NCBI RefSeq assembly: GCF_000941075.1
Contig: NZ_CP007229.1
Location: forward strand, 310,001-374,000
Reading direction: 5' to 3'
From: Mesomycoplasma dispar
GTDB lineage: Bacteria; Bacillota_I; Bacilli_A; Mycoplasmatales; Metamycoplasmataceae
Length of the DNA: 64,000 nucleotides
Shown here: in pieces, positions 12,695-24,875 of the stretch
Position numbering within the stretch: position 1 is the stretch's first letter
How the letters are laid out: every line of letters starts with the position of its first letter
Notes under the pieces: model-generated
Told to the model about the DNA's origin: nothing
Databases searched by the model: none
Seen by the model: the letters and a program-made list of their open reading frames with translations, nothing else
Made by a program: the position numbers and the translations under genes

Positions 12695-14953
12695 ATGTCA
12701 TCACAAAATATTCTATCTCAACTTAATGATAAACAGAAAATTGCCGTTATTAGCAACAGTTCTCATTTAAGAATTGTTGCCGGAGCTGGTACTGGAAAAA
12801 CTAGTGTATTGACAAAAAAAATCGCCTACATTATTAATGAATCACTCACCTATCCAAACCGAATTTTAGCACTTACTTTTACAAATAAAGCGGCTGAAGA
12901 GATGCGCACTCGTGTTGAAAAGTTAATTGGCGAGAAATCAAAGGACATTCAAATTCTTACATTTCACTCACTTTGTAATTTAATTTTACGAATTGAGGCA
13001 AAAAAAATCGTTGAAATTGAAGAGATTCCAATCACCGATTACAGATTTAACATAATCGATGAACAGGATCAAAAAAAAATAGTTGAAAAACTTTTAGGCA
13101 ATCATTTAAAAACTGCCGAAGACCGTGATGAAAAAAAAATAACCGCTTATCAAGCAGTTGAATTTATTTCAAAAGCAAAAAATTTAGAAAAAACTCCTGA
13201 AGAAATGCTTTCAAGTGCAAATAATGAAATTGAAGGAATAAAGGCTCAAGTTTATCAACAATATGTCGCAAAAACAAAGGATAATAACATAATTGACTTT
13301 GATGATCTTTTGCTTTATACCAAAATTACTTTTGAAAAAAATCCGCAAATTTCTGAGCGCTGGCAAAAGAAATTTGACTATGTTTTAGTCGATGAATTTC
13401 AAGATACTTCGTTAATTCAGTACTCAATTTTAAAATTTTTCATCAAAAATAACACCCGTCTAGTTGTTGTTGGCGATCCTGATCAAACAATTTACTCATG
13501 ACGAGGCGCTGATCCTTCGCTAATTTTGAATCTAGAAAAAGACTATCCTGATTTACAAACAGTAATTCTTGATAAAAATTACCGATCAACACAGAATATT
13601 CTCGATGCCGCTAATCATTTAATTTCGAACAACGAAAACCGAATAAAAAAAAATTTAGTTGCTAATTCACAAGAAAAAATTGACATCCATTTTGAAGATT
13701 TAGGGAATGAACGCGGTGCTGAAGTTGAATGAATTTATAACACAATTCTTGATTTAATTACAAAAACTAAAGTAAATTACCGTGATATTGCCATTCTTGC
13801 TCGTTCTAATTTTTATTTTCGGCAAATAATTGAAAAACTTGAAGCTCATAACATCCCTTTCTTTAAACATGGAAATTCACCACTTGCTTCAAAAAAAGAA
13901 GTCCGTGAAGCTGTTTATTTTTTAAAAGTAATCGAAAATTCTGACGCATATGCTTTTGAACAAATAATCAACGTCCCAGCAAAAAAAATTGGATCTGTTA
14001 CTATCAGCAAATTAAACGAATTAGCATCACAATTTAATCTTAATTTATACGATTTTCTTTTTAATTACTATTCGGGAAAAATAAATTTAAAAGAAAATCA
14101 GGGGAAAATTCCACTTAACATCGAAAATCAAGTAAAAATTAAAAATCTTTTAGAGCGAATTACGGCTGCAAGACGGTTTAAAATTGAAATTGAAGAGAAA
14201 AAACCTTCTGTTTTCAAACTTTTTTCCCAAGTATTAGATTCTTTTTTGAAAAAAATTGACTACTTTAGTTCAATTAAGGATCCAAAACAAGAATCAGATA
14301 CAAAAGATCTTTTGAATAAATATTATCAGGCTCTTGACAATTGACAAAAAGAAAATCCTAATAAAAAATTAGCGGATTATCTTGATTATGCGGCAATTTC
14401 TCATTTTGAACAAACCGAATCACAAAACCGAATCAATTTATTAACTGTCCATTCTTCAAAAGGGCTCGAATTTGAGTATGTTTTTCTCGTTGGAATGAAT
14501 CAAGGAATTTTTCCTGCGCAAAAAGTGCTTGATTTAAATTCACAAGATGAATATGAAGAGGAGCGAAGACTTGCTTTTGTGGCTGTAACGCGAGCAAAAC
14601 GAGTTTTGTACATTACAAACGGATATCGTACTCCTTTTAGTCGTGATATCAGTCGCAAATGAAAAAATAATCAGAATAATATTTCTCCATTTATTAAAGA
14701 GATGAAAATTAAGGCTGAACAATTTTATCAATTTCGCAAACTTGATGAATCAGGAAAATTAAATTATCATAAAAATGAATCAGAAAATATTGAATTTTCT
14801 CCGGGAAATCTAATAAACCACTTAAAATTTGGTCGTGGAATTGTTTTAGAAGTTAGAGATGATTCAATTTTAGTTAAATTTTTTGATATCCCGAGTGACA
14901 AAGGGATCAAAACTCTCGTAAAAACACATAAGTCAATTGAAAAAATCTCATAA
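12695..14953 (+). CDS. pcrA: UvrD/PcrA-type superfamily 1 DNA helicase
   Basis: 752 residues. Q-motif 'LNDKQKIAV', Walker A/motif I AGAGTGKT (~29-36), motif Ia 'ILALTFTNKAAEEMRTRV', motif II 'VLVDEFQDTS', motif III 'RLVVVGDPDQTIYSWRGAD', motif IV 'LDKNYRSTQNIL', motif V 'LLTVHSSKGLEFEYVFLVGM' and motif VI 'EERRLAFVAVTRAKRVLYI'. This is a complete 3'-5' SF1A helicase of the PcrA/UvrD/Rep group, acting in nucleotide excision repair and in clearing proteins from DNA. TGA codons at 13499, 13730, 14341 and 14659 encode Trp. It starts 2 nt after the RDD protein and its stop is 2 nt before the next gene. UvrD versus PcrA naming is a convention in Firmicutes-derived mollicutes. Confidence 0.95.
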
Positions 14954-14955
14954 AA

Positions 14956-16383
14956 ATGATTATATCAACAGAAACTTATTTAATAATTTTTCTAATTATT
15001 TTAATTAGCATTTTTTTTCTTATTTTTCTAATTGCAGCTTTAGTTTTTGCCTTTAATAAAAAAACAAAAACTACTACTGTAATCCCTTTAACTTATGATC
15101 CTGAACTAAAAAGAATCAGAGTTAGCGATGTTTTTTCACTCCCATCGCTAAAATACATAATAAAAAATAAAAATTTATTATCAGGACTTTGAATTACACA
15201 AGATGATTTTGTTGCCTTACTCGAGAAACCATATCAGCAAATTTTTCTTTCAAGTTTAAAAAACTGAAAGAAAAAAACTATTTGAATAAAATTTCATAAG
15301 AGATTCCTATTTAACAACCATTTTCAGGTTTTTTTTCAAGCAAAACCAAAAAATGGTTTTGTAATTCAAGAAGTTCAAAAAACAATTCTTGATACCAAAA
15401 GAAACAAAAAAATTTTCAAAGATCGTGTGGTTGATAAATTAATTTTAAACTTTGAACACCCGAGTTTTCTCGTTGCCTTCAGTTTTCCGTTTCAAATTAG
15501 TACTGATTTTGTTAAAAATTTTTTTATTTTTTACAATAAAAAAATTTTATTTTTTAAAAAAATTTCTAATTTTTCAATTTTACATTTTGATAACATTTTA
15601 GTTATGCAGATTTGTGCAAAATCAGCAAAATTGCTTGAAAAAATTAAAAATTACTACAAATACTATGCAAAAAACCATAATTTAGGGAATTTTTTATTCT
15701 GAACAATTATAAATCTTGATCGCAAAGTAAATTATGATTGAAAAATTGAAATTCATAAATTTTTTGATTTTATCGTTAACAGAAAAACTAATTTCCTAGA
15801 AATAAAATCTGATGATAAAAATTTTAAACAAATTATCGAAAATAATAACCTAAAACCGTTTATATTCAATGTTAACGACTATAAATATGCAGAAATTTAC
15901 CAATTTTCGACTAATCAACTTGCCTATGAAATTTATAATTTTGACTTTTACCATAGTCAAAAAATTGAGCAACTGATAAGGTTTTTTGCTGCAAATTCAA
16001 ATTTTGACCATTCTAAAAAAATTTATAAAATAAATTATATAATTGCACAGAAAATGCGCAATTTACCGATTGATTTTCAAAAATTTATTTTTTTAATCGA
16101 ATCAGAGATTAATTCACCTGATGCAGATATCAGTTATATCAATAATGTTTGCTTTCAAAAAACCGTTGATTCTAAACTTTTTTACTATCTTGATATTGAA
16201 AAGCCGCCGATTTTGTTCATCGAGGATCGCATAAATTTTTCTGATGTAAACGAAAGTAACGACATTATTTTTTCTTCTTTAGGCGAATATGCTCGTAAAG
16301 AAAAAGTTAAGTTGGTAATGAAGAAGGATATGATTGAAAAATTTAACTTTTTAAACAAAAATTTTCCGTTATATTATTGATAA
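14956..16383 (+). CDS. Hypothetical membrane-anchored protein upstream of ruvAB
   Basis: 475 residues; function not recognised. Residues ~8-32 form one strong N-terminal membrane helix (LIIFLIILISIFFLIFLIAA), followed by a cytoplasmic-looking domain very rich in Phe, Ile, Lys and Asn. No Walker, HExxH, kinase or nuclease motif is visible. A stretch around 'FSILHFDNILVMQICAKSAKLLEKIKNYYKYY' has strand-helix character and the C-terminus carries 'PPILFIEDRINFSDV', but neither is diagnostic. TGA codons (for example at 15190, 15700 and 16378) are Trp; the last one precedes the true TAA stop at 16381. It starts 2 nt after pcrA, so it belongs to that transcription unit. A conserved lineage-specific gene is the best description. 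Confidence 0.75.
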
Positions 16384-16425
16384 AAACGGAAAACTCGTTG
16401 CTTTTTCATTATTTTTTCTTTTTTT

Positions 16426-16448
16426 AAAATTTTTTGCTCAAAAATTTT
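16426..16448 (+). repeat. AT-only inverted repeat before ruvA
   Basis: Nine-bp perfect inverted repeat AAAATTTTT (16426-16434) / AAAAATTTT (16440-16448) with a 5-nt loop in the 102-nt gap between the unknown membrane protein and ruvA. It could be a weak terminator or simple AT-rich sequence. Confidence 0.35.
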
Positions 16449-16485
16449 AAATTTGGTTGAAACAAAATTACCAAAGGGAGCAACG

Positions 16486-17151
16486 ATGCAAATTTATCAG
16501 TATGGAAAAATCGTCTCAAAAAATAAAAATTACTTAATTCTTGAAAACTATGGAAGCGGATATTTAATTTATGTTCCGCGAATTGACCGTTTTAATCGTG
16601 ATGAAAATCGCAAAATTTATATCTATGAATATGAAAACGACTATACAAAAATCACTTACGGATTTGCTAGTTTCCGTGAACGAATTTTGTTTGAAGATTT
16701 AATTTCAATTCAAGGAATAGGACCTAAAACTGCAATTTCCGCCCTTAATTACGGAATGCAGAACGTCATCAATCTAATTGCTAATAATGACTGAAAATCA
16801 CTTGCAAAAATTCATTACCTTTCCGAAAAAAATGCTAAACAAATTGTCTTTGAATTTCAACGGAAATATAAAAAATTCGTTGAAAACGAAAAAAACCAAC
16901 AAGATGAGAATGCAGTCGAAACAGAAGAAAAGATGTCTGAAAACAAAGATGATTTATCTGACATTACAATTCAGAAAACTTCCCTTGAAGACAAAACAGC
17001 TTCTGATCTTGAAGACACTCTAAAAATGCTCGGCTTCAAATCTCGCCAAATTGACTATGCACTTACAAAAGTTGAACCTAGTGAAAATTTTGAAAACCTA
17101 ATTGAAGAAGCAATTAAAATTATTTCCAATGCCAGAGAACTTAGAAATTAG
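16486..17151 (+). CDS. ruvA: Holliday junction DNA helicase subunit RuvA
   Basis: 221 residues from the ATG at 16486, which has GGGAG at 16476-16480 as Shine-Dalgarno; an upstream in-frame TTG at 16453 is rejected for lack of an RBS and because RuvA normally begins with a short M-x-x-Y-x-x-G sequence, as here ([10 protein letters not shown]). Domain I OB-fold, then the helix-hairpin-helix '[19 protein letters not shown]' (domain II), an acidic Lys/Glu-rich linker ('[20 protein letters not shown]'), and domain III '[18 protein letters not shown]' which contacts RuvB. The linker makes it slightly longer than usual. It binds four-way junctions as a tetramer and recruits RuvB. ruvB starts inside its 3' end (23-nt overlap). 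Confidence 0.95.
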
Positions 17152-18100
17152 ACCAACAAGTTTCGAAAACTTTATCGGTCAAAAAAAATTAGTTGAAACT
17201 TTACAAATTTTAATTAGTTCATCGCAAAAACGTAAACAAGCACTTGATCACATTTTATTTTACGGACCACCTGGAACTGGAAAAACCACCTTGGCGAATA
17301 TTGTGGCAAATGTCCTTGAATCAAAAATAAAGTATGTTCAAGGACCTTTACTAGAAAAAAAGTCTGATGTTCTTGCGGTTTTAGCGAATATTTCGCAAGA
17401 TACAATTATTTTTATCGACGAAATTCACGGAATTAATAAGAATATTGAAGAACTTTTATATTCGGCAATGGAGGAATTTGTGATCGATTTGCAAATTGGC
17501 GTTGATGGGGAAAGAAAAATTATGCGAATGAAACTACCGCATTTTACACTAATTGGCGCTTCAACAAAATTAGCTCAAATTTCAACACCATTACAAAATC
17601 GTTTTGGTTATGTTGCTAAAATTGTTGATTACACAGTGGATGAAATGATTCAAATTATTCGCAATTCAGCTTCAATTCTAAAACTTAAATTAACCACAGA
17701 AATCATTAAATACATTGCAAGTTTTTCAAATAACACTCCGCGAATTGCGAACAATTTGTTAAAAAGAATCCGTGATTTTGCATTAGTTTTAAATGTTAAG
17801 AAAATTGACCGTGAAATTGTAGATAAAACCTTTGATAGCATCGGAATTTATAACCAAGGGCTTTCGCAAATAAATATTGAATATTTAAATGTTCTTGTAA
17901 AAATTTTCAAGGGAAAATCAGTCGCGCTTGATGTGATTGCCAGCGTGCTAAAAGAACACCGGCAAACAATTGTTAATTTAATTGAACCACCTTTAATTGA
18001 AAGAGAATTAATCGAAAAAACATCCCGTGGACGTCGGATAACAAAAAAAGGAAGAGATTATTTAGTTGAATTAAATAATAATACAAAAAATCAAACTTAA
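17129..18100 (+). CDS. ruvB: Holliday junction branch-migration ATPase RuvB
   Basis: 323 residues from the ATG at 17129, giving [18 protein letters not shown]; a TTG at 17102 would add only ruvA-derived sequence. Walker A GPPGTGKT (46-53), Walker B 'IIFIDEIHG', sensor 1 'TLIGASTKL', arginine-finger region '[10 protein letters not shown]', sensor 2 '[16 protein letters not shown]', and the C-terminal winged-helix '[23 protein letters not shown]' typical of RuvB. It drives branch migration with RuvA. No ruvC is visible here. It overlaps ruvA by 23 nt (coupled) and its stop overlaps the convergent DUF2779 gene by 3 nt. Confidence 0.97.
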   Translation: MPENLEIRPTSFENFIGQKKLVETLQILISSSQKRKQALDHILFYGPPGTGKTTLANIVANVLESKIKYVQGPLLEKKSDVLAVLANISQDTIIFIDEIHGINKNIEELLYSAMEEFVIDLQIGVDGERKIMRMKLPHFTLIGASTKLAQISTPLQNRFGYVAKIVDYTVDEMIQIIRNSASILKLKLTTEIIKYIASFSNNTPRIANNLLKRIRDFALVLNVKKIDREIVDKTFDSIGIYNQGLSQINIEYLNVLVKIFKGKSVALDVIASVLKEHRQTIVNLIEPPLIERELIEKTSRGRRITKKGRDYLVELNNNTKNQT

Positions 18101-19974
18101 AAAAGTGTGACTTTTTGGGTTTCAATCAATGAAATATTCTCCTTTTTATTTAAGTTTTCACGAACAAAGTTGAGAAAATCGTAGACCATAATCATTGCAA
18201 TTACATCATTTTGACAATAAAGTTGTAAATTTTTTTTTGTTTTTTCTCATTCATTATCACCAATAAAATCAAAATAGCGATCAATTGAATGAACCATTGC
18301 TTCTAAACCGTTTTTTACAGCCAATTGTTTGTATGGTACAATTAGATGCTCTAATTTATATTCGTATTTGTTAATAAAATTTTCAATTTTTTTGATGGAA
18401 TAAAAGCCTTTAAGGTCGGAAACGACGATCCAATATTTAGCAAAAGGGTCTTTCAAATCAAGTGTTTTTTCAATTATCTTATCAATTTTCAGTTGATATT
18501 TCTGAATTTTTTCAACAGCTAAATGATGTGGCATTTCCTTTAAATAATTTTTAAAAATTATTTCAACCATTTCTTTAAGTCTTGTAAGTTCATATGATTT
18601 ATTAAAAACAACGTAAAAATCAGCATTTTCAAGATAAATCTTATCAATTATTTCACAAAAATTTTTTCAGGTATAGTTTTTTGGATCAAAAATAAGATTA
18701 GTTTCAGAAAAATCTTGTGGCAAAATCTTGCCATTTTCAGTGACGATTATTGAAACTTGTGAAACAATTTGCTGAAAAGGTTGGACATAGTCAATTGGCG
18801 GAAAAGGCAAGGAAAAAGCTTCAAAATCATACCAAACAATTTTATTATTTTTAAAATTGTTTAAAAATTCGTTTAATTTCTCAATTTCATTAATAAGAAT
18901 GAAATTGTTTTTCTGAAAAAAATTAAACCAATAGGAATTTTTTTCTAAAACGAAAAGTTCTTCTTCATTTTTAATTAGTGACAATGCGTTTTTTGCTTTT
19001 AAAAGTATTCCGCTAATCCCTGCTAATTTTGGGTAAAAAATAGAAATTAGACTGTTAAAATCAGGGTTTTTTTCAAAATCACCGTTGTCAATATCTATCG
19101 GTGGGCTAAATTCTTTGATTTTTTTAGCTTCAATAATTTCTTTTATAGCAGTTTTTATTGGTACCATTTTGGTAATTTTTTTGGTTTTTGTATTTGAAAT
19201 TTTTTCAATTTTATTACCAAAAAGATTTTTAATTATCTTGTTTTGTTCTAAAAAATTAGAATCACTATATTCTGCAAGTGTAAAACCGTATTGTTTAGCG
19301 ATTTTTTTTGCCAAAAAGGCATTTACCCCTTCACGATCTGCTTTCGAAGGTGTTTTTACCCCTTTGTTCATCGAAAGCCAAAAAGTCTCGCAAAATTCAG
19401 TCTTATTTTTTATAGGCGACTCAACTGTGTCAAGTAAAAAATATGAAAATTTCTCAACTGGATTAAAATCACCCGAAATTTCTCGAAGTGCGTAAGTGGT
19501 AATCCAAAAATCTCAATTTGCTCTTAAATAATCTTTAACTTTTGTTGAGGTTGAAAGTTTTAAAATACTAATTTTTTTATCAAAGACAAAAAACACTGAT
19601 GGATTAGCGCTAGCCTGTTCATATCCAAAAGCGGGGTTAAAAATTATATCACATTGTCCACTTTTGTAAAAATTCAAAGTTTGGCTAATTTTTTCATTGA
19701 TTTTTACTTTATAAACAAGACAAATTTTTTTATCTGAAAATTTGTCTTTTATAAAAGAGTGAAATTTCGCACTAAAATCCTTAAAAATATTAATATGTAA
19801 TTCGGAAAAATTAGTAACTTCATCGGCAAGTGAGTCGAAATCCCAAACGATATCACCCAAATTTTCTTCTTCTAAATCAATGTTTTCCAAATAAATTGGG
19901 TCCAAATTGTTTCAAATAAAATATTTTTGCCGTGTGTGCAAGCGGAAATAATGTGAAAAATTAATTTTTTCCAT
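18097..19974 (-). CDS. DUF2779-type protein with RNase-H-like exonuclease fold
   Basis: 625 residues from the ATG at 19974; open when TGA is Trp (for example in 'ANWDFWITTYALREI' and 'DNEWEKTKKN'). The central part carries 'IVWYDFEAFSLPFPPID', the D-x-E pattern of DEDD exonucleases, and the C-terminus 'LQLYCQNDVIAMIMVYDFL' resembles motif III (YCxxDxxA), the arrangement described for DUF2779/RecB-like predicted nucleases. The N-terminal half contains 'GDFNPVEKFSYFLLDT'. It probably cuts or trims nucleic acid, but substrate and biological role are unknown. It is transcribed against ruvB, overlapping it at the stop codons. Family assignment is by motif memory, not by search. Confidence 0.68.
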
Positions 19975-20006
19975 TTAAAATTTAACCAATTTTTCTATCT
20001 GATAAA

Positions 20007-21155
20007 TTAAGTATCTATTTGTAAAACTTGTTCTAAAACAGAAGGATTGATTTTTAAAATATTAGGTGAATCAACAACATTTTGGTCAAATAAACGGCTA
20101 TCACGCGCTAATTTGTTAAAACCACCGACAAGTTTATAAGTGTTATGCTGCCTTTTTCAGGGCAATTTTGCTCTAAAAATAAAAGTATTTTCTTGATTGT
20201 CAACCGGTTTTACATAATTTCCAAAATATTCAATATCTTTATTATCAATTTGGTCAAAACCTGTTGAAACACCAGTGTTTTCACGTTTAAAGACGAGACT
20301 GTAATTATTAACGGTGTTAATTTTTACAACACCAGGACTAAATTTAACTATAAAATCAACGTCAATATTCTCAAGATTTTGATCAATTTGACCCGCATAT
20401 TTATTATTAGAAACTTGAATATCTACGACATCGGCATCAGTTCTAAATGTTAAAGGAAATAAATTATTATCATAACTTAATAAATTTCCTTTTTGGTCAT
20501 AAAGTCCTGAAATTACATAACTTGTATTTCGCTCTAAATTTTTTAAACTAACATAAAGAAATTGATCTGATCGAACATTATGCACAAATGATTGAATTTC
20601 GTGATTTGCACGAACCATATTGGCTTTGCGATAATGAACATTGATATGTTGTGAGGATAAACTTTGATCTGAAAGTGCAACTCTAAAATCGAATTGACTT
20701 GAAGGATCTGTTGAATTTAGTTTTTTATATGAATCTGTGATAATTGTAGGATTTGGATTTGTTTTAAAAACGTTTCCTCTAACAAATAGTTGTTCTTCTG
20801 CTTGCCCCTTAAGACGACTAATTTTAACAACATATTTGGTATTTGCTTCTAAATTTGAGATTTTTAGCAAAATTTTTGGCTTATTATCGTGTAAAGTGCG
20901 ACGTGCTGAAAATTGACTTTGCTGATAATTGTCAGTATTTTCTTTTTTTAGTTCGACTTTAAATAATTTAGCAACATTTTCCTGTGGTGACAATTCCACA
21001 TTATTTAGAACAAGTTCAACTGATTTTGACTGCAAATTTTGCAACAAAATTTCAGGAATTTTATAATCACCGCAAGAAATTATTATACTAGGAAACATAA
21101 CCAAAAAACTGGTCTGAACAGTTAAATAACTTAATTTTACCATTCGCCTTTTCAT
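20007..21155 (-). CDS. Putative lipoprotein with fibronectin type III-like repeats
   Basis: 382 residues. Start ATG at 21155 behind a GGGGAAAG ribosome binding site. A signal peptide with lipobox ending at Cys28 (IIISCGD) indicates a membrane lipoprotein. The body holds at least two units with the pattern 'L-x-N-L-E-x-N-T-x-Y-V-I': ISNLEANTKYVVKISRLKG near residue 100 and LKNLERNTSYVISGLYDQKG near 210, resembling the end of a fibronectin type III/DUF1410-like strand set found in mycoplasma surface lipoproteins. No enzymatic motif is seen. It lies upstream of the DUF2779 gene (32-nt gap), so the two may share a transcript, and is divergent from adhesin cassette 1. Function unknown; extracellular binding is plausible. 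Confidence 0.7.
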
Positions 21156-21195
21156 TGCTTTCCCCTATTTTCCATTTTTGTATAATTCTAGAAAA

Positions 21196-21206
21196 ATTAT
21201 ACCATA
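21196..21206 (-). promoter_or_regulatory. Promoter of the fibronectin-like lipoprotein
   Basis: Minus-strand TATGGTATAAT: perfect -10 hexamer at 21196-21201 with upstream TATGG. The same extended -10 appears before pyrG and pheS in this window. Confidence 0.6.
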
Positions 21207-21376
21207 AAATAGTAAAAAATATGGTTTTTTTCTTTTTAAAATCTAGTTTTTACCAATATTTTTGTTATAACTTTTAATTCAAAAATTTTTAAGCAATTTT
21301 TGAAAAAATATCGAAAACAAAAGGTGTTTATACCAGTTTTGCGTTAATTTTAGTAGTGTTTTTTCCAAAAATATAG

Positions 21377-21382
21377 TATAAT
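21377..21382 (+). promoter_or_regulatory. Promoter -10 of adhesin cassette 1
   Basis: TATAAT at 21377-21382, about 30 nt before the P97-like ATG. No clear -35 box in the T-rich upstream sequence. Confidence 0.5.
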
Positions 21383-21412
21383 TTACGCTAAAAGAAGAAA
21401 ATTAAGGTAATT

Positions 21413-24400
21413 ATGAAGAAAAAAAACTTAATAACCGTGGTTGGAACAGCAATATTCAGCGTTGCAGTTTTTGCAACGGCAGTTGGTTTTGCAGCCAACG
21501 CTCACTATAAAGGTACAAATCCGAGACAGGAATTAGAAGAATATGTTGCAAAAGTATCTAATTTAGCCTTTAAATCCGATGTTTTTTCACCAAATGCAAC
21601 TTACGAGCAAATAAAATCAGAATTATTTGAGAATGACAGTGTTAAAAAAAATATTGATTTGCATAAATACATTTCTTTTTATCAAAGAATAAATAGTCGA
21701 ATCTCTTTAATTAACAACAATTTTAGCATAAACAAACCTTATTTTAAAATTCTCTCTTTAAGTTTTGACGATGAAAACCAACGTTTTATTGTAAAATTCC
21801 AAGGATTTCATCAAATTGATAACAATTTCACAGCAACTTCGCCTATATATGAGCAATCAATCGCGCATTCACAAGTTGGTCAATATTTACTTGCTGATTT
21901 TAACGGAAAATTTGATGTTTTAGAAAATAAACTAAATCAAGAATTAAAATCAATGCAACCGAAAATTGAAAGAATAAATATTGATAAATTTTCGCATAAC
22001 TCTGAAAAAAATACTTTAAAAGCAATCGATTTTAAAACACCTTCATTAATTCGGTCAGTCGATTTTGCCGATTATGTCAATCAAGCGCTTGATTCAGAAG
22101 AAGCTAAAAATCGAATAACTGAGTTTTTTCCTGATTTTAGCAAAATTTTGAATGATTTAAACGAAAATAGGTCAAATTTTCTTTTCGGCAACCCTAATAA
22201 CAGAGTTTATAATTTCACTTTAGCTCGCGATACAATTTCAAAAAAATTTATCACAAGCGATGGGGCAGCAAAATTAGCAAGTTTTTTTGTTAAGGCAGAA
22301 TTAACATCTGCTGCAAAAGTTAATTTAGGTAAAATCAATTTTTCACAAGCCCCAAATATTCATCCAGTTTTACTTCAGAAAACTGATAAAACAAGTTTTT
22401 TTGCCGATGAAAAAGAAATTTTATCAAAAATTAACCTAAAAGAAGTTGAATTTGATGATTATAAAGGTGCAAAACGGGAAGATTTTGAAATTGTAGAACC
22501 ACCTGTTTCCGTTACTAATTCAATAAAATCACAACAATTTCAAGATGAAGAACAACCTTCTTTGCCCGGAACAGAAGCAGATTCTAATCCAAAAAAAGTA
22601 CCAGAAAGTGCTGAAAAAGTCAAAAAAGCACAAGAAGAATATGAAAAAAAAGTGGCTGTTGCTTTCAAAAATTCTTTAAAATCAACAGAAATTATAAAAA
22701 CTAATGTATTTGATTTCGTTAACGAAATCAATTCAACATTTCATTCATCGAACAAAGCAAGATCAGATTTTATAAAAGAAAAAATCAATAAATTGCTATC
22801 TCGTGAGTTAAAACTCGATTTTAGCAGTCTTGATTTAGGGAAAAATTTTAAATTCGATGGAATAGATTTCGAATTTGACCCTTCAGAAATTAAAATTTCA
22901 AAAGATAAAAATTCAGATCTTTTTGAGATTGAAATACCAGCAACAATTTCCTTATATGATTCATTTTTTAACGGCAATTCTAAAGAAGTTTTAACAAAAA
23001 AGACTATAAATTTCAAGTTAAAAGGTTTCCAACCAAAAGAATCATTGTTAGAAAAACAGAAGGAACTAAAATTGCCTAATTCTGATTCGAAAATTTTTAA
23101 TTTTCCAGGGAAACTAGAATCATTGCAAAATAACGGAGACTCTCTTGTGCTACCAAGCAAAAATAGACTCTTTTCTTTTTTAAATACTGATTTTAGTGTA
23201 AAAGATAGTTCAACAACTTCTGGGGGAACTCAAAGCAGTCAAACTGGAACGCAAAATAAAAACATTGGTTCAATTTGGGATACAGAGTTAGATTCATATA
23301 TAAAAAGTGATAAAAATTCTGAACAAACTGGTGAAACAAATACTGAAAAACTCTATAAAATTCTTCAAGACCCAGCATTTTATGGGTTAGATTTTCAAAA
23401 GTACGAAACAATTTTAAATAGTTGAATCGGAAAGGTTGCGGTTCCAGCGGAAAATTATCGTGGATTTGAATTAGATTCAGATTTATTAAAACATAAAATT
23501 ATGAATTTTAACAGTTTTGATTATTTCAAATCTACTTTTGAAACTGCCGCTTTTTATAGTTGACTTGCACGAAAAGATATTGCAACTGCTGCACAATTTC
23601 TCTTTAAATTTTTCCAAAATTTAGGAGTAATTGACCAAAAAGAAGTGTTTGAATATGAGCAAATTCTTAAATCAAACGGTGTTTTCCGCCTAGCTCAATC
23701 AATTAAATTAACAAATTTAGACCAACATTTAATTACATTTAATAATTATTTTAACTTGAGTGGTAACGATTTACATTCAGCACTTTATCTAGATAATGAA
23801 ACCGCTAAACATTTTAATTCTTCTTTTGCTGACAGTGAATTTTCAGAAAAACTTAAAAAAACAAAGTCTTTTTATGGAGATTCCGCTTCAACTAGTTCAA
23901 CTCTTAGCGAATTAGCAAAAAACGATAAAAATAAAGTTACTAGAGAATTCATTTCTGAATATTTAGCAAAAAACACTGTAAAATTAAGCACTTTTAAAGA
24001 TTTGTTGCTAGCTTTTTATACAAAAGTTTACCAATTTAATTTAAACGGTTTTGATTTTATCAATGATAATTTAACTTGAAGAGTAAAATTTGACTCAAAA
24101 GAAGATTCAAGTATGCCGTCTAGTGGATCGGGACAAAATAATAAAGAAATTGATAAAAAAATCAATCTTTTCTATGAAATTTTAGACAGAAACGGTGATG
24201 TTTTATTTACAACGCCAAAAGTTGAACTAACCTTAAAAGTTTTAAATTCAAAATCCCCGGAATTTAAAAAATTAAAACAAGATCCAGTTACCACGAAAAA
24301 ATTAAACTCAATTGTTAGCGAAATTCCGCTTGGATTTCGAAATTTTGAAGTTTCTGAAACTAGCGGTCTCACAAAAGAAAATGCAAAAGAAAAATTAAAA

Positions 24401-24820
24401 ACTGTATCATTGTGAACTAAACTTGAAGATTTTGTGAAAAAATACAATAAAAACGGTTATGAATATGAGCCAACTGTGGTTAATTTAGAAAACGATCCTT
24501 TCAACAAGGAAAATAAAATTTTAACTATCGCAGTAAGTGAAGTTAAAAAACCAGAAAATCAAGTTTTAACAATTCAAAGTGAACCTACTGAATCAAGTTC
24601 TGAATCTCCTGTTTCTCAAAATAGTTGAGAAATTAAATCAAAAAATGTGTCGCTTTTTGATTCTACTGAAGAAGATCCTGTTGATTCACTTTCAGGAAGA
24701 GCCACTGATGGTGAAATAACAGCCCCTGGCACAGGACTCGCAATTGATCAACCACCAAGATCAACGATATTTTTGACAATTTTAATCATTAAATCTGAAA
24801 AGGGTGAAAAAATATCATAA
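21413..24820 (+). CDS. P97-family cilium adhesin paralogue, cassette 1
   Basis: 1135 residues, open with TGA as Trp. N-terminal membrane segment (about 6-28) without lipobox, then the family signature NPRQ at 36-39 followed by 'YVAKVSNLAFKSD'. The same [NH]PRQ-x-(6)-K-[VI]-S-x(3)-FK block occurs in the two other P97-like proteins of this window. The middle holds a low-complexity linker with Pro/Glu/Lys (about 365-410) and a Ser/Thr/Gly/Gln-rich stretch (about 600-625); the C-terminal half has the family block 'STFKDLLLAFYTKVYQFNLNGFDF'. Known P97 proteins are processed by proteolysis and bind cilia, heparin and plasminogen. I see no AAKP-type R1 pentapeptide repeats, so cilium binding of the classic type is not indicated. 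It is followed by a P102-like partner. Confidence 0.85.
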
Positions 24821-24848
24821 TAAAGATTTTTATCCATCAAAATCTTTA
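24821..24848 (+). terminator. Hairpin between the P97-like and P102-like genes of cassette 1
   Basis: Perfect 10-bp inverted repeat TAAAGATTTT (24821-24830) / AAAATCTTTA (24839-24848), 8-nt loop, starting right at the P97-like stop codon. No T-run follows, so it may be an attenuator or RNA-stability element rather than a full terminator. Confidence 0.5.
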
Positions 24849-24875
24849 AAATAATTCAATTTGGAGTTAAAAAAT

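Noticed and set aside
22540-23411. Minus-strand ORFs opposite the cassette 1 P97-like gene
   Set aside because: Antisense shadows of a long coding frame with the adhesin signature.
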